A DNA stretch of 34,182 bases, from NCBI RefSeq assembly GCF_001897685.1, contig NZ_MKUG01000045.1, forward strand, positions 1 to 34,182, written 5' to 3'. The translations under genes were made by a program, and so were the position numbers. Position 1 is the stretch's first letter, and each line of letters opens with the position of its first letter. The stretch comes from Thiobacillus sp. 65-1402 (GTDB taxonomy: Bacteria; Pseudomonadota; Gammaproteobacteria; Burkholderiales; Thiobacillaceae). The notes beneath the pieces are model-generated. The model was not told the origin of the DNA and did no database searches. It saw only the letters and a program-made list of their open reading frames with translations. This document shows, piece by piece, positions 28,308 through 34,182 of the stretch.

Positions 28308-28345
28308 GCGGCTCAGCGAAGCGCCCCGCTCAGGACGGGGCGAAA
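28308..28345 (+). repeat. GGA-loop hairpin motif, copy B
   Basis: This is the second copy of the motif at 10764-10801 (30 of 38 positions identical). Here the fold is strong: CGCCCCG (28322-28328) pairs with CGGGGCG (28336-28342) around the loop CTCAGGA. It is followed by seven A residues on this strand, so it is not a standard terminator in either direction. It lies 27 bases after the stop of the receiver-PP2C-kinase gene, in the convergent gap before suhB. A GGA in a hairpin loop is what CsrA/RsmA proteins bind, but this is only a possibility. Confidence 0.6.
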
Positions 28346-28375
28346 AAAACCGCCGCCCGCTCTTAGGAAAAGCGA

Positions 28376-29182
28376 TCAGACCTTCAGCTCGGGCGGCAGG
28401 TGGGGCGCGAGGATCTGCAGTATCTGAGCGAAGACTTTCGGGCTGGCGGCGACGATGTTGCCGGATTCGAGAAAGCCCTCGTCGCCCATGAAATTGCCGA
28501 CCAGCGCGCCGGATTCCTGTGCGATCAGGCTGCCAGCGGCAAGATCCCAGGGCTGCAGGCGCATCTCCCAGAAACCATCGTAGCGGCCGCAGCCGACATA
28601 GGCGAGGTCGAGCGCGGCGGAGCCGGGGCGGCGCAGGCCGGAGGTGGCGTGCATCATGTCGCGGAACATGCCGATGTAGGCCTCGGCGAAACTGAAGTCG
28701 CGGAAGGGGAAGCCGGTGCCGATCAGGCATTCGGAGAGTTTGCTGCGTTTGCTGGCGCGGATGCGGCGCTCGTTGAGATAGGCGCCGCGGCCGCGGCTGG
28801 CGGTGAAGAGCTCGTTGCGGGCGGGGTCGTACACCACGGCCTGGGTGATCTGGCCCTTGTGCCTGAGCGCGATGGAGACCGAATATTGCTGCAGGCCATG
28901 GAGGAAATTGGTGGTGCCGTCGAGCGGATCGACGATCCACTGGTAATCCTCGCCGTTTTTGGCATCGGCCGCGCCGGACTCCTCTGCTAAAATCCCGTGA
29001 TTCGGATAGGCGTCGAGCAGGGTTTCGATGATGGCGCGTTCGGCCATCTGGTCGACTTCGCTGACGTAATCGCGATCCTGCTTGCTGCGCACGGTGAGCT
29101 GATCGAGGTCGAGCGAGGCGCGATTGATGATCGCCCCGGCTTTGCGAGCGGCTTTCACCGCCGTATTGAGCATGGGATGCAT
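28376..29182 (-). CDS. suhB: inositol-1-monophosphatase family protein SuhB
   Basis: From ATG 29182 the product has 268 residues and begins [16 protein letters not shown], matching the start and length of E. coli SuhB; a TTG seven codons upstream is less likely. Metal-binding motifs are present: ILAEESG (64-70), DPLDGTTNF (85-93) and [14 protein letters not shown] near the C-terminus. The enzyme removes phosphate from myo-inositol phosphate. In E. coli SuhB also works in rRNA transcription antitermination. It diverges from trmJ with a 45-base gap, a conserved neighbourhood next to the isc genes. Downstream it converges with the signalling cluster. Confidence 0.94.
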   Translation of the reverse strand: MHPMLNTAVKAARKAGAIINRASLDLDQLTVRSKQDRDYVSEVDQMAERAIIETLLDAYPNHGILAEESGAADAKNGEDYQWIVDPLDGTTNFLHGLQQYSVSIALRHKGQITQAVVYDPARNELFTASRGRGAYLNERRIRASKRSKLSECLIGTGFPFRDFSFAEAYIGMFRDMMHATSGLRRPGSAALDLAYVGCGRYDGFWEMRLQPWDLAAGSLIAQESGALVGNFMGDEGFLESGNIVAASPKVFAQILQILAPHLPPELKV

Positions 29183-29227
29183 GGTGTCTGGCAATAGATT
29201 CAAAGAACGAACTCGTTATTTTACTTG

Positions 29228-29995
29228 ATGACCCTGTCAGACCCGAAACTTCTCGCCAATATTCGCATCGTGCTGACGCGCACCAGCCACCCGGGCAACA
29301 TCGGCGCGGCGGCGCGGGCGATGAAGACGATGGGGCTGGCGCAGCTGGTTCTGGTCGATCCGGCCATCTTCCCCAACAGCCAGGCCGACGCCATGGCCTC
29401 CGGCGCGACCGACCTGCTGGCGCAGGCGAGGGTGTGCGCCACGCTGGCCGAGGCCTTGGCCGACACCACCCTGGCGCTGGGCGTGTCGGCACGCCGGCGC
29501 GATATCGTGGCCGAGGTGCTGACGCCGCCCGAGGCGTCCGTCCGCTTGCTGGGCGAAGCGCAAACCGGCCCGGTGGCCCTGGTGTTCGGCAACGAGACCA
29601 GCGGTTTGTCCAACGAGGAGCTGAGCCTGTGCCAGGGGCTGGTGACGATCGCCGCCAACCCCGACTACAGTTCGCTCAACCTGGCGGCGGCGGTGCAGGT
29701 GCTCAGCTACGAGATCCGCCAGACCTGGCTGGGGCGTGCGAACTGGCCGCAGCCGGATATCGACGCGGCGACAGGCGACGAGACGGAGAAATTCTACGGC
29801 CACCTGGAAACCGCACTGGCCGAACTGGAATTTCTGAACCCCGGCTCGCCCGGCAAGCTGATGCTGAAGCTGCGGCGGCTGTTCGCGCGCACCCGGCTGG
29901 CGAAGGAAGAAGTGAATATCCTGCGCGGGATCCTGACTGCGGCGCAGGAGGCGAAACAGGCGGCGCCCAAGGCGCGGAATCCCGCTGCCCAATAG
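29228..29995 (+). CDS. trmJ: tRNA (cytidine/uridine-2'-O-)-methyltransferase TrmJ
   Basis: The 255-residue SPOUT-fold enzyme methylates the ribose of position 32 in some tRNAs using S-adenosylmethionine. Typical segments are IRIVLTRTSHPGNIGAAARAMKTMG at the start, VFGNETSGLSNEEL in the middle and YSSLNLAAAVQVLSYE, which together form the trefoil knot. The C-terminal part (about 170-250) is helical. ATG 29228 is preferred over TTG 29225; neither has a clear ribosome site. In E. coli trmJ lies just before iscR; here cysE is placed between them. Its stop codon lies inside the IscR-like box before cysE. Confidence 0.94.
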   Translation: MTLSDPKLLANIRIVLTRTSHPGNIGAAARAMKTMGLAQLVLVDPAIFPNSQADAMASGATDLLAQARVCATLAEALADTTLALGVSARRRDIVAEVLTPPEASVRLLGEAQTGPVALVFGNETSGLSNEELSLCQGLVTIAANPDYSSLNLAAAVQVLSYEIRQTWLGRANWPQPDIDAATGDETEKFYGHLETALAELEFLNPGSPGKLMLKLRRLFARTRLAKEEVNILRGILTAAQEAKQAAPKARNPAAQ

Positions 29996-30016
29996 TTGAC
30001 CAAATTACTCTGAAAT
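29992..30016 (+). promoter_or_regulatory. IscR type 1-like box before cysE
   Basis: The 25 bases from 29992 start with ATAGTTGACC, match the E. coli type 1 IscR consensus at about 20 of 25 positions (by eye) and share ATAGTTGAC with the two boxes before iscR. A TTGACC (29996-30001) could serve as a -35 box, but no good -10 follows at 16-18 bases. The box overlaps the trmJ stop codon and ends 15 bases before the cysE ATG. Confidence 0.5.
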
Positions 30017-30031
30017 AGCATCCTCCAGCGC

Positions 30032-30790
30032 ATGAACCTGCTCAGCAAATTCAAGGAAGACATCGCCGTCGTATTCGACCGCGACCCGGCGGCGCGCTCG
30101 ACGTTTGAAGTCGTCACCACCTATCCCGGCTTTCATGCCATCGTCATCCACCGGCTGGCGAACAAGCTGTGGCGCATGGAGTGGAAATGGCTGGCGCGCT
30201 TCATCTCGCATCTCGGCCGCTGGTTCACCGGCATCGAGATCCATCCCGGCGCCACCATCGGCCGCCGCGTGTTCATCGACCATGGCATGGGCGTGGTGGT
30301 GGGCGAGACCGCGGATATCCGCGACGACTGCACGCTCTATCACGGCGTGACCCTCGGCGGCACCTCGTGGAACAAGGGCAAGCGCCATCCCACCCTGATG
30401 CCCGGCGTGGTGGTAGGGGCGGGCGCCAAGATCCTCGGCCCGATCACCATCGGCGCCAACGCACGCGTCGGCTCAAATGCCGTGGTGGTGAAGGACGTAC
30501 CGGACAATGCGACGGCGGTCGGCATCCCCGCCCGCATCCTCGACAGCGCGGCGGAAAAACAGCGCAACCAGCAGGCGGAAAAGCTGGGTTTCTCGGCCTA
30601 CGCCATTTCCGCCGACATGAACGACCCGATGGTGAAGGCGATCCATGGACTGATCGACCATTCCGCCCACATCGATCATCGGCTGGAACTGATTTTGGCG
30701 CAGCTGCAGAAGCTGGGCGCGGAAATGCCGGCGGGGCAGGACAAGCCCGACGATTTCGATCCGAACTACCTGAATAAAATAGTTGACTAA
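30032..30790 (+). CDS. cysE: serine O-acetyltransferase
   Basis: The 252-residue enzyme makes O-acetylserine from serine and acetyl-CoA, the first step of cysteine synthesis. The left-handed beta-helix hexapeptide repeats are visible from about residue 65 to 160 ([23 protein letters not shown] as the start of the coil). H84 in FIDHG is the predicted catalytic base, and [11 protein letters not shown] is the substrate loop. It is the short class without the long N-terminal domain, with an extra C-terminal helical tail (about 175-252). It lies 36 bases after trmJ and just before iscR. Cysteine feeds IscS, so its place fits iron-sulfur assembly. Confidence 0.94.
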   Translation: MNLLSKFKEDIAVVFDRDPAARSTFEVVTTYPGFHAIVIHRLANKLWRMEWKWLARFISHLGRWFTGIEIHPGATIGRRVFIDHGMGVVVGETADIRDDCTLYHGVTLGGTSWNKGKRHPTLMPGVVVGAGAKILGPITIGANARVGSNAVVVKDVPDNATAVGIPARILDSAAEKQRNQQAEKLGFSAYAISADMNDPMVKAIHGLIDHSAHIDHRLELILAQLQKLGAEMPAGQDKPDDFDPNYLNKIVD

Positions 30791-30834
30791 ATTGCTTGGG
30801 TAAGGAATAGTTGACCGAAATGCTCGGGTATTTT
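30779..30834 (+). repeat. 28-bp tandem repeat carrying two IscR type 1-like boxes
   Basis: Two 28-base units (30779-30806 and 30807-30834) share 20 of 28 bases and 20 of the first 24. Each begins ATAGTTGAC, and a third partial ATAGTT follows at 30835. By eye, the first 25 bases of unit 1 match the E. coli type 1 IscR consensus at about 21 positions and those of unit 2 at about 22. Unit 1 overlaps the cysE stop codon. Confidence 0.75.
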
Positions 30835-30839
30835 ATAGT
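30811..30839 (+). promoter_or_regulatory. iscR promoter with overlapping IscR box
   Basis: TTGACC (30811-30816) and TATAGT (30834-30839) are separated by 17 bases, a good sigma-70 promoter 27 bases before the iscR ATG. The IscR-like box at 30807-30831 covers the -35 and the spacer, which fits repression by [2Fe-2S]-IscR. A weaker pair, TTGACT (30783-30788) and AATAGT (30806-30811), lies 28 bases upstream within the first repeat unit. Confidence 0.75.
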
Positions 30840-30865
30840 TCGGGCGAAATTTCAGGAGAATAGTC

Positions 30866-31333
30866 ATGAGATTGACCACCAAGGGTCGATTTGCCGTCAC
30901 CGCCATGCTCGACCTGGCGCTGCGCGGCGGCAAGAGTCCGGTGACGCTGGCCGGAATCAGCGAGCGCCAGGACATTTCCCTGTCGTATCTGGAACAGCTT
31001 TTCAGCCGCCTGCGCCGCCATGAACTGGTCGAAAGCGTGCGCGGCCCGGGCGGCGGCTATTACCTTGCCCGGCCGCTCGAAGATGTCAGCGTGGCCGACA
31101 TCATTCGCGCGGTCGACGAGCCCATCGATGCCACCCAGTGCGGCGGCAAGGAAAACTGCCACGACGAACACCGTTGTCTGACGCACGACTTGTGGACGGG
31201 ACTCAACGCCCACATTTACGATTACCTGGACAACGTGACGCTGGCCACGCTGGTGGCCAGGCAGGACGAATGCAAGGAAAAGGTGATTCAGGATCGCCGC
31301 GCATCGAAATCGAAGATGACGCTGGCTGTTTGA
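30866..31333 (+). CDS. iscR: iron-sulfur cluster assembly transcription factor IscR
   Basis: The 155-residue Rrf2-family regulator has a winged helix-turn-helix (about 2-75: [19 protein letters not shown], then [22 protein letters not shown]). The [2Fe-2S] ligands are all present at the E. coli positions: C92, C98, C104 and H107 in [17 protein letters not shown]. With a cluster it represses its own operon; without one it acts at other sites. AGGAG lies six bases before the ATG. The likely target boxes overlap its own promoter at 30779-30839. iscS follows after 22 bases. Confidence 0.97.
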   Translation: MRLTTKGRFAVTAMLDLALRGGKSPVTLAGISERQDISLSYLEQLFSRLRRHELVESVRGPGGGYYLARPLEDVSVADIIRAVDEPIDATQCGGKENCHDEHRCLTHDLWTGLNAHIYDYLDNVTLATLVARQDECKEKVIQDRRASKSKMTLAV

Positions 31334-31355
31334 ACGATTCAATTAGGGCAAAACG

Positions 31356-32564
31356 ATGAAAACACTGTATTTCGATTATTCCGCCACCACCCCGGTCGAT
31401 CCCCGCGTGGCCGAAAAGATGATCCCCTATCTGACCGAGCATTTCGGCAACCCGGCATCGCGCTCGCATCCGTTCGGCTGGGAGGCCGAAAAGGCGGTGG
31501 AAGATGCGCGCGCCCAGGTCGCCGCGCTGGTCGGCGCCGACCCCAAGGAAATCGTGTTCACATCAGGCGCCACCGAATCGAACAACCTCGCCATCAAGGG
31601 CGCCGGACATTTCTACTCGGGCACCAAGGGCAAGCACATCATCACGGTGCGCACCGAGCACAAGGCGGTGCTCGACACCGTGCGCGAAATGGAGCGCCAG
31701 GGGTTCGAGGCGACCTATCTCAACGTCAAGGAAAACGGCCTCATCGACCTCGACGCCTTCCGCGCGGCGATCCGTCCCGACACCGTGCTGGCCTCGGTGA
31801 TGGCGGTCAACAACGAAATCGGTGTGATCCAGGACATCGAGTCGCTTGGCAGGATCTGTCGCGAGAAGGGCGTGATCTTCCATGTCGACGCGGCGCAGGC
31901 CACCGGCAAGATGCCGATCGACCTGAAGACGCTTCCCGTCGATTTGATGTCGTTCTCGGCGCACAAGACCTACGGCCCCAAGGGCATCGGCGCGCTGTAC
32001 GTGCGCCGCAAGCCGCGCATCCGCCTGGAGGCGCAGATGCACGGCGGCGGCCACGAGCGCGGCATGCGTTCGGGCACCCTGGCCACCCACCAGATCGTCG
32101 GCATGGGCGAGGCCTTCCGCATCGCCCGCGAAGAGATGGCGACCGAGAACGAGCGCATCCGCATGCTGCGCGACCGCCTCTATGCGGGCCTGAAGGACAT
32201 CGAGGAAGTGCACCTGAACGGCGACATGGATCAGCGCGTGCCGCACAACCTCAACGTCAGCTTCAACTTCGTCGAAGGCGAATCGCTGATCATGGCGATC
32301 AAGGATCTGGCGGTATCAAGCGGTTCCGCCTGCACCTCGGCCAGCCTGGAGCCGTCCTACGTGCTGCGCGCGCTCGGCCGCAGCGACGAACTGGCGCACA
32401 GCTCGATCCGCTTCTCCATCGGCCGTTTCACCACCGAGGAAGAAGTCGACTACGCCATCAAGCTGCTGCACGAGAAGATCGGCAAGCTGCGCGAGCTTTC
32501 CCCGCTATGGGAAATGTTCAAGGAAGGCGTCGATCTGAATACCGTGCAGTGGGCGGCACACTGA
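31356..32564 (+). CDS. iscS: cysteine desulfurase IscS
   Basis: The 402-residue PLP enzyme takes sulfur from cysteine and delivers it to IscU and other acceptors. The PLP lysine is K204 in [12 protein letters not shown] and the sulfur-carrying cysteine is C326 in [16 protein letters not shown]. The PLP contacts SGATESNN (70-77) and HVDAAQ (177-182) are also present. The C-terminal end [15 protein letters not shown] is the IscU-contact tail typical of IscS rather than NifS or SufS. After its stop the operon is interrupted by heptad element 1 before iscU. Confidence 0.98.
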   Translation: MKTLYFDYSATTPVDPRVAEKMIPYLTEHFGNPASRSHPFGWEAEKAVEDARAQVAALVGADPKEIVFTSGATESNNLAIKGAGHFYSGTKGKHIITVRTEHKAVLDTVREMERQGFEATYLNVKENGLIDLDAFRAAIRPDTVLASVMAVNNEIGVIQDIESLGRICREKGVIFHVDAAQATGKMPIDLKTLPVDLMSFSAHKTYGPKGIGALYVRRKPRIRLEAQMHGGGHERGMRSGTLATHQIVGMGEAFRIAREEMATENERIRMLRDRLYAGLKDIEEVHLNGDMDQRVPHNLNVSFNFVEGESLIMAIKDLAVSSGSACTSASLEPSYVLRALGRSDELAHSSIRFSIGRFTTEEEVDYAIKLLHEKIGKLRELSPLWEMFKEGVDLNTVQWAAH

Positions 32565-32566
32565 TT

Positions 32567-32684
32567 TTTAGGGGCCAGGAATTAGGAGTTAGGGGCTAGA
32601 GATTGCGCGGCGAGCGCCGCGCCAAATTACAAGGGCGCGAAGCACAAAACCCCCTAGATCCTAGCCCCTAGATCCTGACCCCTA
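32567..32684 (+). repeat. heptad-repeat hairpin element, copy 1 (iscS-iscU)
   Basis: The left arm (about 32568-32602) is built of five 7-base units of the TTAGGGG / TTAGGAG type. The right arm (32650-32684) has five units of the CCCCTA / GATCCTA type, so the two arms are roughly inverted. Between them are a 7-bp GC hairpin (GCGCGGC 32605-32611, GCCGCGC 32616-32622) and the block GGCGCGAAGCACAAA (32634-32648). The iscU ribosome site AAAGGAG lies just outside. The function is unknown. Confidence 0.85.
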
Positions 32685-32709
32685 CCAAGCGACTGAAAGG
32701 AGCGAAAAC

Positions 32710-33096
32710 ATGTCTTACAGCGATAAAGTACTCGACCATTACGAAAACCCCCGCAACGTCGGTTCCTTCGGCAAGGAGGATGAGGACGTCGGCACCGGCA
32801 TGGTCGGCGCGCCCGCCTGCGGCGACGTGATGAAGCTGCAGATCAAGGTCGGCAAGGATGGCCTGATCGAAGACGCCAAGTTCAAGACCTACGGCTGCGG
32901 CTCGGCGATCGCCTCGTCCTCGCTGGTGACCGAATGGGTCAAGGGCAAGACGCTCGACCAGGCGATGGAAATCAAGAATACCGCGATCGCCGAAGAACTC
33001 GCGCTGCCGCCGGTCAAGATCCACTGCTCGATCCTGGCCGAAGACGCGATCAAGGCCGCGGTTGCCGACTACAAGCAGAAGCACAGTCAGGAGTAG
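32710..33096 (+). CDS. iscU: iron-sulfur cluster scaffold protein IscU
   Basis: The 128-residue scaffold builds [2Fe-2S] clusters with sulfur from IscS. Cluster residues are C37 in GAPACGD, D39, C63 in TYGCGSAIASSS, H105 and C106 in IHCSILAED. The LPPVK motif (99-103), recognised by the HscA chaperone, is intact. AAAGGAG precedes the ATG. It is followed after 3 bases by iscA. Confidence 0.98.
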   Translation: MSYSDKVLDHYENPRNVGSFGKEDEDVGTGMVGAPACGDVMKLQIKVGKDGLIEDAKFKTYGCGSAIASSSLVTEWVKGKTLDQAMEIKNTAIAEELALPPVKIHCSILAEDAIKAAVADYKQKHSQE

Positions 33097-33099
33097 ATC

Positions 33100-33423
33100 A
33101 TGGCCGTCACGCTTTCCGAGCGCGCAGCGCAACACGTCACGAACTACCTTGCCAAACGCGGCAAGGGCGTCGGCATCCGTCTCGGCGTGCGCACCACCGG
33201 CTGTTCCGGCATGGCCTACAAGCTGGAGTTCGCCGACGAGACGCCCGCCGGCGACGAGGTTTTCACCAGCCACGGGGTAACCGTGTTTGTCGACCCGAAA
33301 AGCCTGCCCTACATCGACGGCACCGAACTCGACTACGCCCGCGAAGGTTTGAACGAGGGCTTCAAGTTCAACAACCCGAACGTGAAGAACGAGTGCGGCT
33401 GCGGCGAGTCGTTCAACGTCTGA
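33100..33423 (+). CDS. iscA: iron-sulfur cluster carrier IscA
   Basis: The 107-residue A-type carrier has the three conserved cysteines C35 in [16 protein letters not shown] and C99/C101 in NECGCGESF. It transfers iron-sulfur clusters, mainly [4Fe-4S], to target proteins. The ATG is 3 bases after the iscU stop with AGGAG overlapping the iscU end (CACAGTCAGGAGTAG). The second heptad element begins 5 bases after its stop. Confidence 0.97.
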   Translation: MAVTLSERAAQHVTNYLAKRGKGVGIRLGVRTTGCSGMAYKLEFADETPAGDEVFTSHGVTVFVDPKSLPYIDGTELDYAREGLNEGFKFNNPNVKNECGCGESFNV

Positions 33424-33428
33424 ACTGC

Positions 33429-33550
33429 GGGGGCTAGGAGTTAGGATCTAGGGGCTAGGGACGGTGCGGCCCGAGGCCGCCCCGTTTTTAAAGGCGCGAA
33501 GCACAAATCCCCCTAAATCCTAGCTCCTAGCCCCTAGCCCCTAGCCCCTA
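33429..33550 (+). repeat. heptad-repeat hairpin element, copy 2 (iscA-hscB)
   Basis: The left arm (33429-33463) has five 7-base units such as GGGGGCT, AGGAGTT and AGGGGCT. The right arm (33509-33550) has six units, three of them the identical GCCCCTA. Between the arms lie a 6-bp hairpin GCGGCC/GGCCGC (33466-33471, 33475-33480) and the block GGCGCGAAGCACAAA (33493-33507), identical to copy 1. The right arm ends four bases before the hscB ATG. Confidence 0.85.
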
Positions 33551-33554
33551 AATA

Positions 33555-34082
33555 ATGGATTTCTCCCGCACCCACTTCGAACTGTTCGGCCTGCCCACTG
33601 CCTACGCGCTCGACCGCGACAAGCTCGACGCTGCCTATCGCGAACTGCAGAATGCCGTGCATCCGGACCGCTTCGCCGCGCAGCCGGAATCCGAGCAGCG
33701 GGTGGCGATGCAGTGGGCGACGCAGGTGAACGAGGCGTACCAGACGCTCAAGCACCCGGTGAACCGGGGCGTGTATTTGCTGCGGCTGCAGGGGATCGAC
33801 ACGCTCGATGCCAGCAACACCAAGATGTCCCCGGCATTCCTGATGCAGCAGATGGAATGGCGCGAGTCGATCGAGGACGCGCGCGCGGGCAAAAGCGTAA
33901 CGGCACTGGACGCCTTGTCCGACGAGCTGCGCGCAGCGCATCGCCGCATCGAGGCGCAACTGGCCGAGCTGATCGACGCGGCACGCGACTTTGCGGCGGC
34001 CTCCGAAGCCGTGCGCCAGCTGCGGTTCATGGACAAACTCATCGCCGAAGTCGGCGACGTCTACGAAGAACTGGAAAGTTAA
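33555..34082 (+). CDS. hscB: Fe-S cluster co-chaperone HscB (J-type)
   Basis: The 175-residue co-chaperone delivers IscU to HscA and stimulates its ATPase. The J domain (about 5-75) has the HPD motif at 35-37 in [14 protein letters not shown]. The C-terminal helical domain (about 90-170) binds Isc[16 protein letters not shown] is a typical part. Heptad element 2 runs up to four bases before the ATG and no Shine-Dalgarno sequence is visible, which is unusual in this operon. hscA starts one base after the stop. Confidence 0.95.
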   Translation: MDFSRTHFELFGLPTAYALDRDKLDAAYRELQNAVHPDRFAAQPESEQRVAMQWATQVNEAYQTLKHPVNRGVYLLRLQGIDTLDASNTKMSPAFLMQQMEWRESIEDARAGKSVTALDALSDELRAAHRRIEAQLAELIDAARDFAAASEAVRQLRFMDKLIAEVGDVYEELES

Positions 34083-34083
34083 G

Positions 34084-34182
34084 ATGGCTCTGCTGCAAAT
34101 TGCCGAACCCGGCATGTCCACCGCTCCCCACCAGCATCGGCTGGCGGTAGGCATCGATCTGGGCACCACCAATTCGCTGGTG
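34084..34182 (+). CDS. hscA: Hsp70-type chaperone HscA (5' end only)
   Basis: Thirty-three codons are present before the window ends. The segment [15 protein letters not shown] is the first ATP-binding motif of Hsp70 proteins, and its place directly after hscB identifies it as HscA, which acts with HscB on IscU. The ATG lies one base after the hscB stop, so translation is coupled. The short N-terminal extension before the motif ([18 protein letters not shown]) fits HscA. The rest of the gene, and probably fdx, should lie to the right. Confidence 0.93.
   Translation, partial: MALLQIAEPGMSTAPHQHRLAVGIDLGTTNSLV

Noticed and set aside
28322-28350. Rho-independent terminator between the signalling cluster and suhB
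   Set aside because: The stem is strong, but it is followed by A residues on the + strand, and on the - strand the T-run comes before the stem, so neither direction has the required order.
29206-29217. Small inverted repeat AACGA-AC-TCGTT in the suhB-trmJ gap
   Set aside because: A 5-base arm is easily expected by chance, and no regulator can be tied to it.
32567-33550. The heptad arrays as a CRISPR array or telomere-type end
   Set aside because: Units are 7 bases with no unique spacers, and the arrays are internal to an operon, so neither a CRISPR nor a chromosome end fits.

Overview
The window looks like a high-GC betaproteobacterial chromosome, probably a Nitrosomonadales-type organism. 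I infer this from the gene neighbourhoods (nuoM-nuoN-DUF2818; suhB / trmJ-cysE-iscR-iscS-iscU-iscA-hscB-hscA) and protein character, not from a database search. Apart from the hscA cut at the right edge and a possible nuoL tail at the left edge, every gene looks intact. I see no rRNA, tRNA, insertion sequence or CRISPR array.

Layout. (1) 1-3567, + strand: end of the respiratory complex I operon (possible nuoL tail, nuoM, nuoN), a DUF2818 membrane protein and a small S4 RNA-binding protein. (2) 3570-6406, - strand: mutS and, overlapping its stop codon, a small AF1514-like gene. (3) 6651-10682, + strand: a large membrane sensor kinase of the NarL-partner type and its LuxR-type response regulator. 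(4) 10980-28280, + strand: 14 co-directional signalling genes. They run: atypical receiver, single-TM MCP-like protein, cheY, STAS protein, cheA, mcp, cheW, cheR, cheD, cheB, MASE3-PAS-GGDEF-EAL protein, Cache-PAS histidine kinase, a second STAS protein, and a receiver-PP2C-kinase protein. (5) 28376-29182, - strand: suhB. (6) 29228-34182, + strand: trmJ, cysE and the iron-sulfur cluster (isc/hsc) operon.

How the parts work together. The chemosensory array genes (MCP, CheW, CheA, CheY, CheR, CheD, CheB) sit directly before a c-di-GMP turnover protein, a hybrid-free sensor kinase and an HsbA/HsbR-like partner-switching pair, with no flagellar gene present. This suggests an output in c-di-GMP, surface growth or biofilm control, perhaps in addition to swimming. 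Two details support a c-di-GMP and dephosphorylation theme inside the array itself: CheA carries a MshEN-like pair of 24-residue motifs, and the MCP-like protein beside cheY carries a CheZ-like DxxxQ motif although no cheZ is present.

In the isc region, IscR-type boxes occur as a 28-bp tandem repeat over the iscR promoter, with a weaker copy just before cysE. Two long heptad-repeat hairpin elements interrupt the operon before iscU and before hscB. A separate GGA-loop hairpin motif recurs downstream of the LuxR regulator gene and downstream of the last gene of the signalling cluster.
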